A DNA stretch of 12,852 bases, taken from positions 1 through 12,852 of the forward strand of contig CAYXDX010000045.1 in NCBI GenBank assembly GCA_964463865.1, in the 5' to 3' direction. The notes under the pieces are model-generated. The model did no database searches. It saw only the letters and a program-made list of their open reading frames with translations, and was not told the origin of the DNA. Position 1 is the first letter of the stretch, and the number at the start of each line of letters is the position of its first letter. Shown here piece by piece: positions 1-6,752 of the stretch. Source of the stretch: Ferroglobus sp964463865 (GTDB taxonomy: Archaea > Halobacteriota > Archaeoglobi > Archaeoglobales > Archaeoglobaceae). A program made the position numbers and the translations under genes.

Positions 1-15
1 ATTGATAAATATTGT

Positions 16-1098
16 TCATTCCCTGAAACAACGCCAGTATCTTGAGTGAATCCTCTTAACTTCGGCAACCGTGTCTCTAAGCTTTTGGTTCGCGTATTCT
101 CTTTTCCTCCACTTCAGTTCGGACAGTATTTTCTCGGGCTCTCTTATGTTCGAGATGTCCATTCCGGAAAGTGCAGCTATAATCCCGAGGTTCGTATAGG
201 GCAAAGCCGCTTCGACGCTGTAGCCACCTTCCAAGATCGCGACGAGCCTGCCTTCGCACAGCCTTTCGGATAGCTCTACGACTCTCCTCATTATCTCAGC
301 ATAACCTCTCGCTGTCAGCGCCAATCCGGTCAGAGGGTCCGTGAAGTGGTTGTCCTGCCCGGCAGAAATTGCGATGAAATCCGGTTCGAACTCCTCTGCG
401 ACCGGCTCTACGATGTTCTCGAAAACGTAAATGTAGCCTTCGTCTGATGTCCCTGGCGGCAGCGGGACGTTTATCGTGTATCCTTCTCCTCTGCCACTCC
501 CAACCTCGTGAGGGTATCCGGTTCCCGGATACAGTGGCATCTGGTGTGTTGAAATGAACAGGACTCGGTCGTCTTCGTAGAATATTTCCTGAGTTCCGTC
601 TCCGTGGTGTGCGTCCCAGTCGAGGATCAGTATCTTTTCCACGCCTCTGCTCTTCAACCACTCGACCATGACTGCCATGTTGTTTATGTAGCAGAAGCCA
701 GCTCCGGTGTAAGGTTTCGCGTGGTGGCCCGGTGGTCTAACCATTGCGAAAGCGTTTTTGATTTTTCCTTCGAGAACGTTCTTCGCGGCCGTTATAGCTC
801 CTCCAGCGGCGAGCATGGCCGTGTCGAACAGACCTACGGGCACGTTCGTGTCGAAGTCTATTATACCCCCCGTCTTACTCGCTCTTTTCAAAAATTCGAT
901 GTATTCTTTGGTGTGGACTCTCAAAACGTCTTCTTCTTTAGCCGGTTCTGGCTCTATTAAAACGATTCTGTCGCTCTCGAAGATGCCTTCTTCCATCAGC
1001 TGGTCTATTGTATAGGCCAGCCTCTCCCTCCTCTCCGGATGCGTAGGTGTTTGTTCGTGTTCGAGAAACTTTTCGTGAAAAACTATTCCGGTCTTCAA
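16..1098 (-). CDS. Histone deacetylase / acetylpolyamine amidohydrolase family protein
   Basis: Predicted zinc-dependent deacetylase of the arginase-fold HDAC superfamily (360 aa, a normal length), probably cytoplasmic. All active-site landmarks are visible: the RPPGHHA motif with the His pair H125/H126, LDWDAHHGDG (residues 159-168) giving metal ligands D162 and H164, the second Asp ligand D249 in SAGQDNH, and the transition-state Tyr Y293 in LEGGY. HPERRERL near residue 20 is typical of the class II/bacterial branch. The substrate cannot be read from sequence: acetylated chromatin proteins, acetylpolyamines and small acetyl compounds are all used in this family. The start is TTG, read because GGAGG lies 7 nt upstream inside the end of the preceding gene and because the protein begins at the usual family N-terminus. 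It is the last gene of a three-gene unit and overlaps the HyuA-like gene (TTGA). Confidence is high for the family and low for the substrate. Confidence 0.93.
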   Translation of the reverse strand: MKTGIVFHEKFLEHEQTPTHPERRERLAYTIDQLMEEGIFESDRIVLIEPEPAKEEDVLRVHTKEYIEFLKRASKTGGIIDFDTNVPVGLFDTAMLAAGGAITAAKNVLEGKIKNAFAMVRPPGHHAKPYTGAGFCYINNMAVMVEWLKSRGVEKILILDWDAHHGDGTQEIFYEDDRVLFISTHQMPLYPGTGYPHEVGSGRGEGYTINVPLPPGTSDEGYIYVFENIVEPVAEEFEPDFIAISAGQDNHFTDPLTGLALTARGYAEIMRRVVELSERLCEGRLVAILEGGYSVEAALPYTNLGIIAALSGMDISNIREPEKILSELKWRKREYANQKLRDTVAEVKRIHSRYWRCFRE

Positions 1099-2576
1099 AG
1101 CAATTCCTCCCTGATTTTCGGTTCTATCTGAACTATGACGTCCGCTATCTTTCCCCTCCTAACTCCACCCCTGACCACCGAGTACGATTTGAAGTAGAGA
1201 ACTTTCACGTCTTTTTCGTCGACGCTTTCGCCGAAGCTTTTCGCGATGGATATTATCCTGTCTACAGCCATGTTTATGAAGTCCTCGTCGTCGGGAAATC
1301 CGTAAATTTCGTCTCTCATGAACGTGGCCTCTCCGTCGTATACTGCTACTTTGTTTTCGGTGTCGAACCTCGCGTAAAGCGTGTAGCTCAATCGTGAAAT
1401 CGCCACGCCTATTGCGTTTGCCGACTCGCAGTGCTCAGGAATTACGCACTTCACGTTCGCCCTTCTGGCGATCTCCTTCATTACGAACTTGGAGAGGTAA
1501 CCCGTTCCTATAACTTTCTCAACGTCGAACTCCCTGATTTTTTCAGCCACGATGTTGATGAAGTCTTCCACAGCTCTTTCGTAATCTCCAGAACGCATAG
1601 CTCTCGACTTCCGGTAGTCTCCTATTTCGTAGCCCATACAGTTCAGAGCGTCCGTCAAGGTGAAGCTGTTCCCCCCGAAGGCTGCCGGTTGGGAGATTCT
1701 AACGGGCTTTACTGTATCTTCGACGACGCTGTCTCCTCCAAACGGAATGGACTCTGATTTAACACACCTCACGCAACTTTTCAATCCTCCTATCGTTGCT
1801 CTCTCGATTATCTCCGGTTTACCATCCTTTATTAAAACGAAGTCCGTGGTAGTTCCCCCGATGTCGACAACTAAGGCGTCCTTCTCTCTGGTTAAGTAAT
1901 ACGCTCCGAGGGCAACCGCCGCTGGACTCGAGTTGTAAAGCTCCGACGGATTTCTGAGAGCCACTTTCCACGGTATTATCCCACCGTCTCCTTTGTAAAA
2001 GTAGAAGTCGTCCACGTATTTTTTCACTTCCCTTACGAGTTCGTAAACCCTCTTCATCAGTTTGGCGTTTATGACTGTCGTGTTTATCCTGAGCGGGTAG
2101 TTTAAAATCGGGATGTGATAGCTCAGAGCGATCTCGTAATCTTCGTAATACTTTCTGGCGATTTCGTAGGCTTTAAGTTCTATTTCTGGATTTCTGACAG
2201 AAAATTTCGATGCGATGGCTAAGCAGTCAGCTTTATCTTTGATAGCTTCTTCTATCTCTTTTTCGTCAATGTCCTCCACTAAATCTCCGCGGTGGTTTAC
2301 GGCACCCCTCAGCTGTATTCCGTATGCGGAGTAATTTAATCCCGGACCGGGGAAAAGGAGGACTTTCGTTCTTATTTTGTCGAACCTCGAAACGACCAGA
2401 TTCAGAGGTATGGACGTGCTAATTACGACTCTCTCGCTTTTTATGTCCGCTATTTCAGAAGCTCTTTTGAAGACCTCCTTGAAGCCAAGAGTGTTCGGAA
2501 CTTTGGCTGTTCTGATCTCCTCTCCTACGACTGCAATATCCGTGTTCGTTCCTCCGACGTCTACGCCTACGAACAT
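1095..2576 (-). CDS. Hydantoinase/oxoprolinase-like ASKHA-fold protein
   Basis: A 493-aa protein related to the HyuA/oxoprolinase family of ATP-dependent amide-hydrolysing enzymes. The N-terminus has the phosphate-1 loop GVDVGGTNTDIAVV (residues 4-17). A second ASKHA phosphate motif, LVVDIGGTTTDFVLI, is at 235-249. The Gly-rich stretch PFGGDSV (278-284), the adenosine-type motif VIGTGYLSK (355-363) and CESANAIGVA (383-392) follow. After residue 400 comes a roughly 90-residue tail that I do not recognise. The protein is shorter than the usual 650-700 aa HyuA subunits, and no HyuB gene is adjacent, so a classical hydantoinase role is doubtful. ATP binding is well supported; the substrate is unknown. 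It starts 1 bp after the PRC-barrel stop, and its TGA overlaps the TTG of the HDAC-family gene, so the three are almost certainly cotranscribed. Confidence 0.85.
   Translation of the reverse strand: MFVGVDVGGTNTDIAVVGEEIRTAKVPNTLGFKEVFKRASEIADIKSERVVISTSIPLNLVVSRFDKIRTKVLLFPGPGLNYSAYGIQLRGAVNHRGDLVEDIDEKEIEEAIKDKADCLAIASKFSVRNPEIELKAYEIARKYYEDYEIALSYHIPILNYPLRINTTVINAKLMKRVYELVREVKKYVDDFYFYKGDGGIIPWKVALRNPSELYNSSPAAVALGAYYLTREKDALVVDIGGTTTDFVLIKDGKPEIIERATIGGLKSCVRCVKSESIPFGGDSVVEDTVKPVRISQPAAFGGNSFTLTDALNCMGYEIGDYRKSRAMRSGDYERAVEDFINIVAEKIREFDVEKVIGTGYLSKFVMKEIARRANVKCVIPEHCESANAIGVAISRLSYTLYARFDTENKVAVYDGEATFMRDEIYGFPDDEDFINMAVDRIISIAKSFGESVDEKDVKVLYFKSYSVVRGGVRRGKIADVIVQIEPKIREELL
1106..1110 (-). 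promoter_or_regulatory. Shine-Dalgarno site deciding the TTG start of the HDAC-family gene
   Basis: GGAGG on the minus strand ends 7 nt before the TTG at 1098. It lies inside the last codons of the HyuA-like gene (Glu-Glu-Leu-Leu-stop), as expected for a translationally coupled downstream gene with an overlapping start and stop. Confidence 0.6.
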
Positions 2577-2577
2577 G

Positions 2578-2841
2578 TTACTTTTGCTCTTCCTCCTCTT
2601 TGACTTTCCTCTTGAAAACGTCCTTGATTATGATAATGTCGCCGACGGATTTTACGAGCCTGTAGGGTATTAACACCCCTCTGTGTCTCGTGTTTATCAG
2701 CGCCCTGTTTACATCGCTCACAGCCAAACTCCTTATTTGCCGCCTCTCCACGTCTATGACAACGTCGTCGACTCTTCCCACGTATCTGCCCTCGTCAGTG
2801 TAAACTTTCATTCCGAAGAGTGAAGAGATTTCTCCTATCAT
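2578..2841 (-). CDS. Small PRC-barrel domain protein
   Basis: An 87-aa protein made of a single PRC-barrel. The hallmark strands are visible: GMKVYTDEGRYVGRVDDVVID (about residues 11-31), the conserved G-x-V-x-D turn, then a strand IRSLAV, the hydrophobic VLIPYRLVKSVGDIIII, and a charged Lys/Glu tail. Stand-alone archaeal PRC-barrels of this size are common and are thought to act as adaptor or RNA-associated proteins; a specific role is not known. A GTG directly before the ATG (2844) is an alternative start. The TATA box centred near 2870 would place transcription onset at almost exactly this GTG/ATG pair, giving a leaderless message. It is the first gene of the unit with the HyuA-like and HDAC-family genes. 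Confidence 0.88.
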   Translation of the reverse strand: MIGEISSLFGMKVYTDEGRYVGRVDDVVIDVERRQIRSLAVSDVNRALINTRHRGVLIPYRLVKSVGDIIIIKDVFKRKVKEEEEQK

Positions 2842-2864
2842 CACCTTAACGTTGAAATTCTCAT

Positions 2865-2875
2865 AATATTTAAAA
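2865..2875 (-). promoter_or_regulatory. TATA box of the PRC / HyuA-like / HDAC unit, probably shared with the divergent membrane protein gene
   Basis: On the minus strand TTTTAAATATT is centred about 26 bp from the GTG and 29 bp from the ATG of the PRC-barrel gene. This is the normal archaeal TATA-to-start distance for a leaderless message. Read on the plus strand, the same bases give AATATTTAAAA, 34-44 bp ahead of the membrane protein GTG at 2909, so one near-symmetric element may serve both directions. Confidence 0.55.
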
Positions 2876-2880
2876 CATTT

Positions 2881-2897
2881 CCAGACTTACGATCTGG
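2881..2897. repeat. Inverted repeat CCAGA-N7-TCTGG in the divergent promoter region
   Basis: Perfect 5-bp arms CCAGA (2881-2885) and TCTGG (2893-2897) lie between the shared TATA box and the start of the membrane protein gene. This is where a repressor dimer or an initiation-region operator would sit. It is short enough to be chance. Confidence 0.3.
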
Positions 2898-2908
2898 TAA
2901 ATTAACAA

Positions 2909-3688
2909 GTGAAATCGAAACCGATTTATTTTCTAACGCCAAATTCCAAAGCAATGTTCGACGCTTTAGCGGGTTTAATCCTGGCGGTGCTATCTCTTTA
3001 CAATTCCGTCATGTTCTACCAGCTGAGTGAGGAAGAGAGAAATCTGCTGCAGTCGAGGTGGAAGAACATAGTAGTTTTGACGCTTGCAACGATCGTGATC
3101 CTCTCGATCGTGTCCTTCGTCGAAATATGGAGGTTATATCTCGTCATAATCGGTAAAGACACGATAAACTACCTTGCGGTTTATCAGGTCGTCACGTTCG
3201 TTTTAATTCTGATCTCGATCTTTCTGGCTTACGAGATTTTCTCCATAAAGGATTCGCTCAAGAAACTCGCTCCGAGGATAGATATGAAAGCGGTAGTGCT
3301 CGTTCAGGGCTTTGCCGTTCTGTGGCTGTATCTCAGCAACATCGAAGAGAAGTTCTCGGTGCTGCTGTATCTGTTTTCGATCTCCTTAAAAGCCGTTTTC
3401 ATAGTGTCACTCATACTCATTGTCTACGTCTCGTTCCTTCTGTATAGATACTTCCTGATGCTGAAGAGAGGGGACATAATAGTTCAGCTCGACTTCACGT
3501 CTTACCTCTTTCAGCTCAGTTTGGCAGTCTCTCTTTTCGGATTTTCGATCCTTGCTCAGACGACATATTGCGGAAAGTCCGTTTGCGCAGTTCTGATAGC
3601 CACCTTCGGAATTCTCATGAACAACGCCATATCTTCGCTCGGGAGAGGAATAAAGCAGAACGTTGGTGGCTATACCTTCGAGATGTAA
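2909..3688 (+). CDS. Polytopic membrane protein of unknown function
   Basis: A 259-aa protein that I do not recognise. It is strongly hydrophobic, with six or seven predicted membrane segments at about residues 16-37, 53-76, 88-110, 127-145, 150-181 (possibly one long or two short helices), 199-217 and 225-243. Short charged loops separate them (EEERNLLQSRWK at 41-52, KDSLKKLAPRID at 114-125, LKRGD at 185-189). There are two cysteines close together in one loop (C221 and C226). No transporter signature, protease motif or sensor domain is visible. The GTG start has no Shine-Dalgarno site; the next in-frame ATG is at 2954, which would remove the hydrophilic N-terminus. It is divergent from the PRC-barrel gene and convergent with the TS-like gene, overlapping it by 19 bp at the 3' end. 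Confidence 0.8.
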   Translation: MKSKPIYFLTPNSKAMFDALAGLILAVLSLYNSVMFYQLSEEERNLLQSRWKNIVVLTLATIVILSIVSFVEIWRLYLVIIGKDTINYLAVYQVVTFVLILISIFLAYEIFSIKDSLKKLAPRIDMKAVVLVQGFAVLWLYLSNIEEKFSVLLYLFSISLKAVFIVSLILIVYVSFLLYRYFLMLKRGDIIVQLDFTSYLFQLSLAVSLFGFSILAQTTYCGKSVCAVLIATFGILMNNAISSLGRGIKQNVGGYTFEM

Positions 3689-4947
3689 CTTGGCGTTTCC
3701 GGTTCGAGAATTTCTTTTACGCTCTTCAAGAACTCCTCGTATATGTGCGCGTCGAGGGAGAAGTGGTAGTATCTGTATTCCTTCTCTCCGATCATCTGGG
3801 CAACGTAATCCGTGAGAAGCGAGAACGCGAACATGTTTGCGTGCATAGCTCCGTATATGTCGTTCGACCGCATGTAAAATATCCCCATAAATTTGTCCGT
3901 TTTTAAGAACTGGTATCCTCTTAAGCACGGTGGATCGTCGCTTTCGAGATCCCAAACCCTCGAAATCCCAACGTAGCAGTCTCTCCTGTATAGATCTTCC
4001 TTGAGCTTTTTAATGCACTCGAACAGCTGGTCAACCTTTACTTCGTCTCTCTCGCAGAACCTCGCTCTTTCCGCGTAAGTGTATTCTTCTCCCTCTTTCA
4101 GTATTCTCTCTTTCACGGGTCTCTCCAGCGAGGCCGCGTAGATGACGTAGTTGTGCGCGTAGTCGAGTGCGTATTTTTTAGTGAACGGAGCCTTGTCGTG
4201 TATCTTGTTCTCTCTTGTGTTCTTTACCTCGATGAAAAGTCTGTGGACGAACCTGCTCTTCTTCTGACCTTCGAAAAGCTGTCCCCACTCGGTCTCTTTT
4301 TCCGATCCGTTGTAGTATATTACCTCAAGAGCCGAGTGCCACGCTGTGGATTCGTAATCTTCGACGATGTGCGTTCCGAGTTCGTGGTAGCCGTAAACTT
4401 CTTCGTATCGTTTTTTGTTAAATCTGTCGGCGTCTCTTTTGTATACGTGCGGAGCGGCAACGAGCATCGCTAAACTGCCCGGCTCAACTTCCGCTCTTTT
4501 CGAAATCTCTTCAAGGAGGTATAAGACGAAATCGAAATTTGCGGAGAAGTAATTCGCGGCGTCGAGACTTCTCAAGTAAGCAGTCGCGTGCAGCTTCGAG
4601 TTCACGTAGAGGAAGCTGACCTCCGTTATCGCCGGAGGCGTGTTGCAGAAGTGATCTTGAGGTCTCCAGATAGGGAGAGAGACTCTTCTCGTGTAAGGAG
4701 ATTTTTTGATCTTGTTCGCCGAAAGTTCGATGAGGTCCTTTACTCTGTCGAGATACGTCTCTCCGCACGCTTTCCAACCTCCAAAGTCTCTGTCGAAGTC
4801 TTGCACGTAGTGAGGTTCTTCGCAAACGAGCAATTCCGGTTTGATCCGGATTTCTTCTCCGAACCTCGATCGAACGTTAACACCTTGATCGAGAATTTTG
4901 CTCACGAGACTCTCTTGGAGCTTTTCGGGAGTTTTTTCGATTAGCAT
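3670..4947 (-). CDS. Tandem thymidylate-synthase-like protein (two TS-fold halves, one catalytic Cys)
   Basis: A 425-aa protein with two ThyA-like halves. In the second half (about 262-425) the ThyA residues are all present: R321/R322 (dimer phosphate Arg pair), W332, catalytic C341 in DDPPC, R360, D363, N371, H401 and Y403 in DAHIY. R360-N371-H401-Y403 have exactly the E. coli R166-N177-H207-Y209 spacing. It also carries EEYTYAER (287-294), which I associate with archaeal thymidylate synthases. The first half (about 55-172) repeats this: YTRR (R87/R88), W94, A106 at the Cys position (PPA), R126, D129, N137, H167 and Y169 in PHVY, again with matching spacing. Asn (N371) rather than Asp at the pyrimidine-reading position favours dUMP over dCMP, by family knowledge. 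In this lineage a methylene-tetrahydromethanopterin donor is plausible. I infer an intramolecular pseudodimer. Single-domain ThyA proteins are 210-265 aa. I know of no characterised member with this layout. Confidence 0.85.
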   Translation of the reverse strand: MLIEKTPEKLQESLVSKILDQGVNVRSRFGEEIRIKPELLVCEEPHYVQDFDRDFGGWKACGETYLDRVKDLIELSANKIKKSPYTRRVSLPIWRPQDHFCNTPPAITEVSFLYVNSKLHATAYLRSLDAANYFSANFDFVLYLLEEISKRAEVEPGSLAMLVAAPHVYKRDADRFNKKRYEEVYGYHELGTHIVEDYESTAWHSALEVIYYNGSEKETEWGQLFEGQKKSRFVHRLFIEVKNTRENKIHDKAPFTKKYALDYAHNYVIYAASLERPVKERILKEGEEYTYAERARFCERDEVKVDQLFECIKKLKEDLYRRDCYVGISRVWDLESDDPPCLRGYQFLKTDKFMGIFYMRSNDIYGAMHANMFAFSLLTDYVAQMIGEKEYRYYHFSLDAHIYEEFLKSVKEILEPETPSYISKV

Positions 4948-4969
4948 CTGCTGTAGTTATGTCGGCTTA

Positions 4970-4984
4970 AGATAAAACGTTATC
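4970..4984 (-). promoter_or_regulatory. TATA/BRE region of the TS-like gene
   Basis: On the minus strand GATAACGTTTTATCT is centred about 28-30 bp upstream of the ATG at 4947, with no Shine-Dalgarno site between, so a leaderless message is expected. The first 12 bases, GATAACGTTTTA, recur at the same distance upstream of asd (11095-11106). Confidence 0.5.
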
Positions 4985-4996
4985 GACCAGCGAAAG

Positions 4997-5009
4997 CCTT
5001 ATTAAACTC
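4997..5009 (+). promoter_or_regulatory. TATA box of tRNA-Gly
   Basis: CCTTATTAAACTC is centred about 27 bp upstream of the first base of the mature tRNA at 5030, the standard archaeal spacing. The region between it and the tRNA holds no other signal. Confidence 0.55.
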
Positions 5010-5029
5010 TCGCTAATGATATATGTTGA

Positions 5030-5103
5030 GCGCCGGTGGTGTAGCCTGGCTAACACAGGGGCTTGCCGAGCCCCTGCCCCGGGTTCAAATCCCGGCCGGC
5101 GCA
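5030..5103 (+). tRNA. tRNA-Gly (anticodon GCC)
   Basis: A complete 74-nt cloverleaf without an intron. The acceptor stem is GCGCCGG (5030-5036) with CCGGCGC (5096-5102), seven Watson-Crick pairs, and the discriminator is A5103. The D stem is GTGT (5039-5042) with ACAC (5053-5056). The anticodon stem is GGGGC (5058-5062) with GCCCC (5070-5074), around loop TTGCCGA with anticodon GCC at 5065-5067, reading GGC and GGU. The variable loop is 4 nt, and the T stem CCGGG/CCCGG encloses TTCAAAT. CCA is not encoded and must be added after transcription. The very GC-rich stems fit a hyperthermophile. It lies 19 bp upstream of the ATPase gene and may be cotranscribed with it. Confidence 0.98.
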
Positions 5104-5122
5104 TGAAACTCCTTTTCTGAAT

Positions 5123-6718
5123 ATGAAAGGTGACGAAATCTTGAAAAAGCTGGACGGAAAACCTTACGGGAACTACAAGAAGCTCAAAAGACTTCCTTTT
5201 CGCTTCGACGAATTCACGCTCACGTTTACGAGAGTTCAGTCCGACCCTTACGCCCCTCCGTCGGTCGCTGAAGTAGTTTGCGACCACGACTTTTCAAGAG
5301 AGGTTACGAAAAACGTGACGCCGTTCACGGACTACTTGGCGAGAAAGCTGTATTCGTCTCTCGCTAAGGTGAGCGAGAGGGTGGGCAGCGGTAACAGCGG
5401 CTACCTTGGAATTCCGAAGCTAAGCAACTGCATTCTAAGGAGATCCTCCGTAGATGTGAAGGGAAGGAAGTTGGTGCTGAGGTTTTTCGTAGGACTTCCG
5501 GCTAAAGGTAGAAGAATACTTGGAAAAGAGGCGGAGAAGATTGTTTACGAGAAAATACCGAAGGTCGTGCGATCGATCCTCGAGACGAGAGAAGAAGACA
5601 TACGAGAACAGATCGAGCTGTATGAAGATCAGGAGTTCCTGAGGAGGTGGATAAGAGACAACAGGATCGTGTCCTTCATCGCGGAAGGAAGCGTTCTTCC
5701 GAGAGAGTCGAGCTTCTCGGAAAAGCCTTTGAAGACTGGAAAACCTTTCAGGTTCGAGAAAAGCGTAACGGTTTCGCTTCCGAGCGGTAGGAAGGTGAAA
5801 GGGCTCGCAATTCCGGAGGGTCTGACCGTTATAACCGGGGGAGGTTACCACGGCAAGACGACAATTCTCAACTCGATACAGCGTGGAATATACAACCACG
5901 TTAAGGGCGATGGCAGAGAGCTCGTCATTTCGAGGGACTGCGTTTTGGTCTTCGCGGAAAACGGGAGAATCGTAAACTCCGTGGACGTTTCGAGTTTTAT
6001 AAGCAACTTGCCCACTGGAGAGCGAACGGACAGGTTTTCCACACTCAACGCCAGCGGATCGACGAGCATGGCTGCAAGCATAATCGAGGCGATCGAACTG
6101 GGCGTAGAAGTTATTCTCATCGACGAGGACACGAGCGCTACGAACCTCCTTTACAAGGACGAGATTATGGAAAGACTCGTTCGTAAAGATCCGATCAGAC
6201 AGCTGTGCTATCAGGTGAGGGATATAATCGAAAAAACGGGAACGAGCTTCGTAATAATATCGGGAGCGTCGTCGGTCTTCCTTCCACTTGCCGACAAAAT
6301 TTTCCTCGTGGAAAACTACGAGCCCAGAGAGGTTGAGACGGTCTGTAACGATGCCGAACGGGGCGTGAATAACTTCAAGTATCCAAGAAGAAGGGAGTTT
6401 CGTGGAGTAGATGGTTTGAGGAAAGTAAAGGCGAAAGGTTACAGAATATCGATAGATCTCGAGCGCGGAAAGTTCGAACTCGATTTGAGTTCTAACCCGA
6501 GAATCGTCGAGGAGGGGCAAGTCAGACTGATTGCGAGAGCTTTGAAGAAGTTTAAAGCTTTCAGAGGTGACGTAAAAAGCGTCGTCGAAAGCTTTAACGC
6601 GGCGTTGAAAGAGAAAGGCTTCGAATTTTTCAGCAATCCGGTCACTCCAGATTTAACCGAGGTAGACGGCAAGGATTTCGTCTGGGTTTTAAACAGAATA
6701 CCCGCGAAATTTATCTAA
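5123..6718 (+). CDS. Predicted ABC-class ATPase (PF09818 / COG3044 family)
   Basis: A 531-aa soluble ATPase of the poorly characterised 'predicted ATPase of the ABC class' family. The N-terminal signature LDGKPYGNYKKL (10-21) and TRVQSDPYAPPS (36-47) is followed by a middle region. An ABC-like nucleotide-binding core has Walker A GGGYHGKTT (239-247), the signature-like segment LNASGSTSMAA (308-318) and Walker B VILIDEDTSATN (330-341). There are no membrane segments, so it is not a transporter subunit. The structure suggests a stand-alone enzyme or nucleic-acid-related ATPase, but no function is established to my knowledge. ATG 5123 was chosen because the open frame extends upstream only through the tRNA, and because family N-termini start about 10 residues before LDGK. 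No Shine-Dalgarno site or separate TATA box fits into the short gap after the tRNA, so readthrough from the tRNA promoter is plausible. Confidence 0.88.
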   Translation: MKGDEILKKLDGKPYGNYKKLKRLPFRFDEFTLTFTRVQSDPYAPPSVAEVVCDHDFSREVTKNVTPFTDYLARKLYSSLAKVSERVGSGNSGYLGIPKLSNCILRRSSVDVKGRKLVLRFFVGLPAKGRRILGKEAEKIVYEKIPKVVRSILETREEDIREQIELYEDQEFLRRWIRDNRIVSFIAEGSVLPRESSFSEKPLKTGKPFRFEKSVTVSLPSGRKVKGLAIPEGLTVITGGGYHGKTTILNSIQRGIYNHVKGDGRELVISRDCVLVFAENGRIVNSVDVSSFISNLPTGERTDRFSTLNASGSTSMAASIIEAIELGVEVILIDEDTSATNLLYKDEIMERLVRKDPIRQLCYQVRDIIEKTGTSFVIISGASSVFLPLADKIFLVENYEPREVETVCNDAERGVNNFKYPRRREFRGVDGLRKVKAKGYRISIDLERGKFELDLSSNPRIVEEGQVRLIARALKKFKAFRGDVKSVVESFNAALKEKGFEFFSNPVTPDLTEVDGKDFVWVLNRIPAKFI

Positions 6719-6730
6719 AATTTTTTAAAT
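6719..6730 (+). promoter_or_regulatory. TATA box of the chloride channel gene, overlapping a T-rich end for the ATPase gene
   Basis: AATTTTTTAAAT lies just after the ATPase stop, and its TTTTTTAAAT part is centred 27 bp before the GTG at 6753, which makes a leaderless start likely. The run of six T could at the same time end transcription of the ATPase gene, as archaeal termination uses oligo-T. Confidence 0.5.
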
Positions 6731-6752
6731 CGAAGAATTTTACTGGGTAGTC

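Noticed and set aside
2789..2844. C/D-box-like small RNA on the minus strand: GTGATGA at 2844-2838 with CTGA about 40 nt on
   Set aside because: The C-box match is just the overlapping GTG/ATG start of the PRC-barrel gene. No convincing D'/C' pair or terminal stem is present.
3407..3955. A 182-codon minus-strand open frame across the junction of the membrane and TS-like genes
   Set aside because: It overlaps both well-supported genes, has no recognisable domain and is basic and low-quality in composition.
5111..5118. CCTTTTCT after the tRNA as a terminator
   Set aside because: Only four T in a row, and the ATPase gene immediately downstream has no other visible promoter, so termination here is not supported well enough to annotate.
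5063..5122. In-frame ATG at 5063 as the start of the ATPase gene
   Set aside because: It lies in the tRNA anticodon arm and would translate half of tRNA-Gly. The family N-terminus fits the ATG at 5123.
5435..6520. A long open frame (361 codons) antisense to the ATPase gene
   Set aside because: It is the mirror of codon bias in the real gene. The encoded protein shows no motif and is Arg/Ser/Tyr-rich like other shadow frames, while the plus-strand frame carries Walker motifs.
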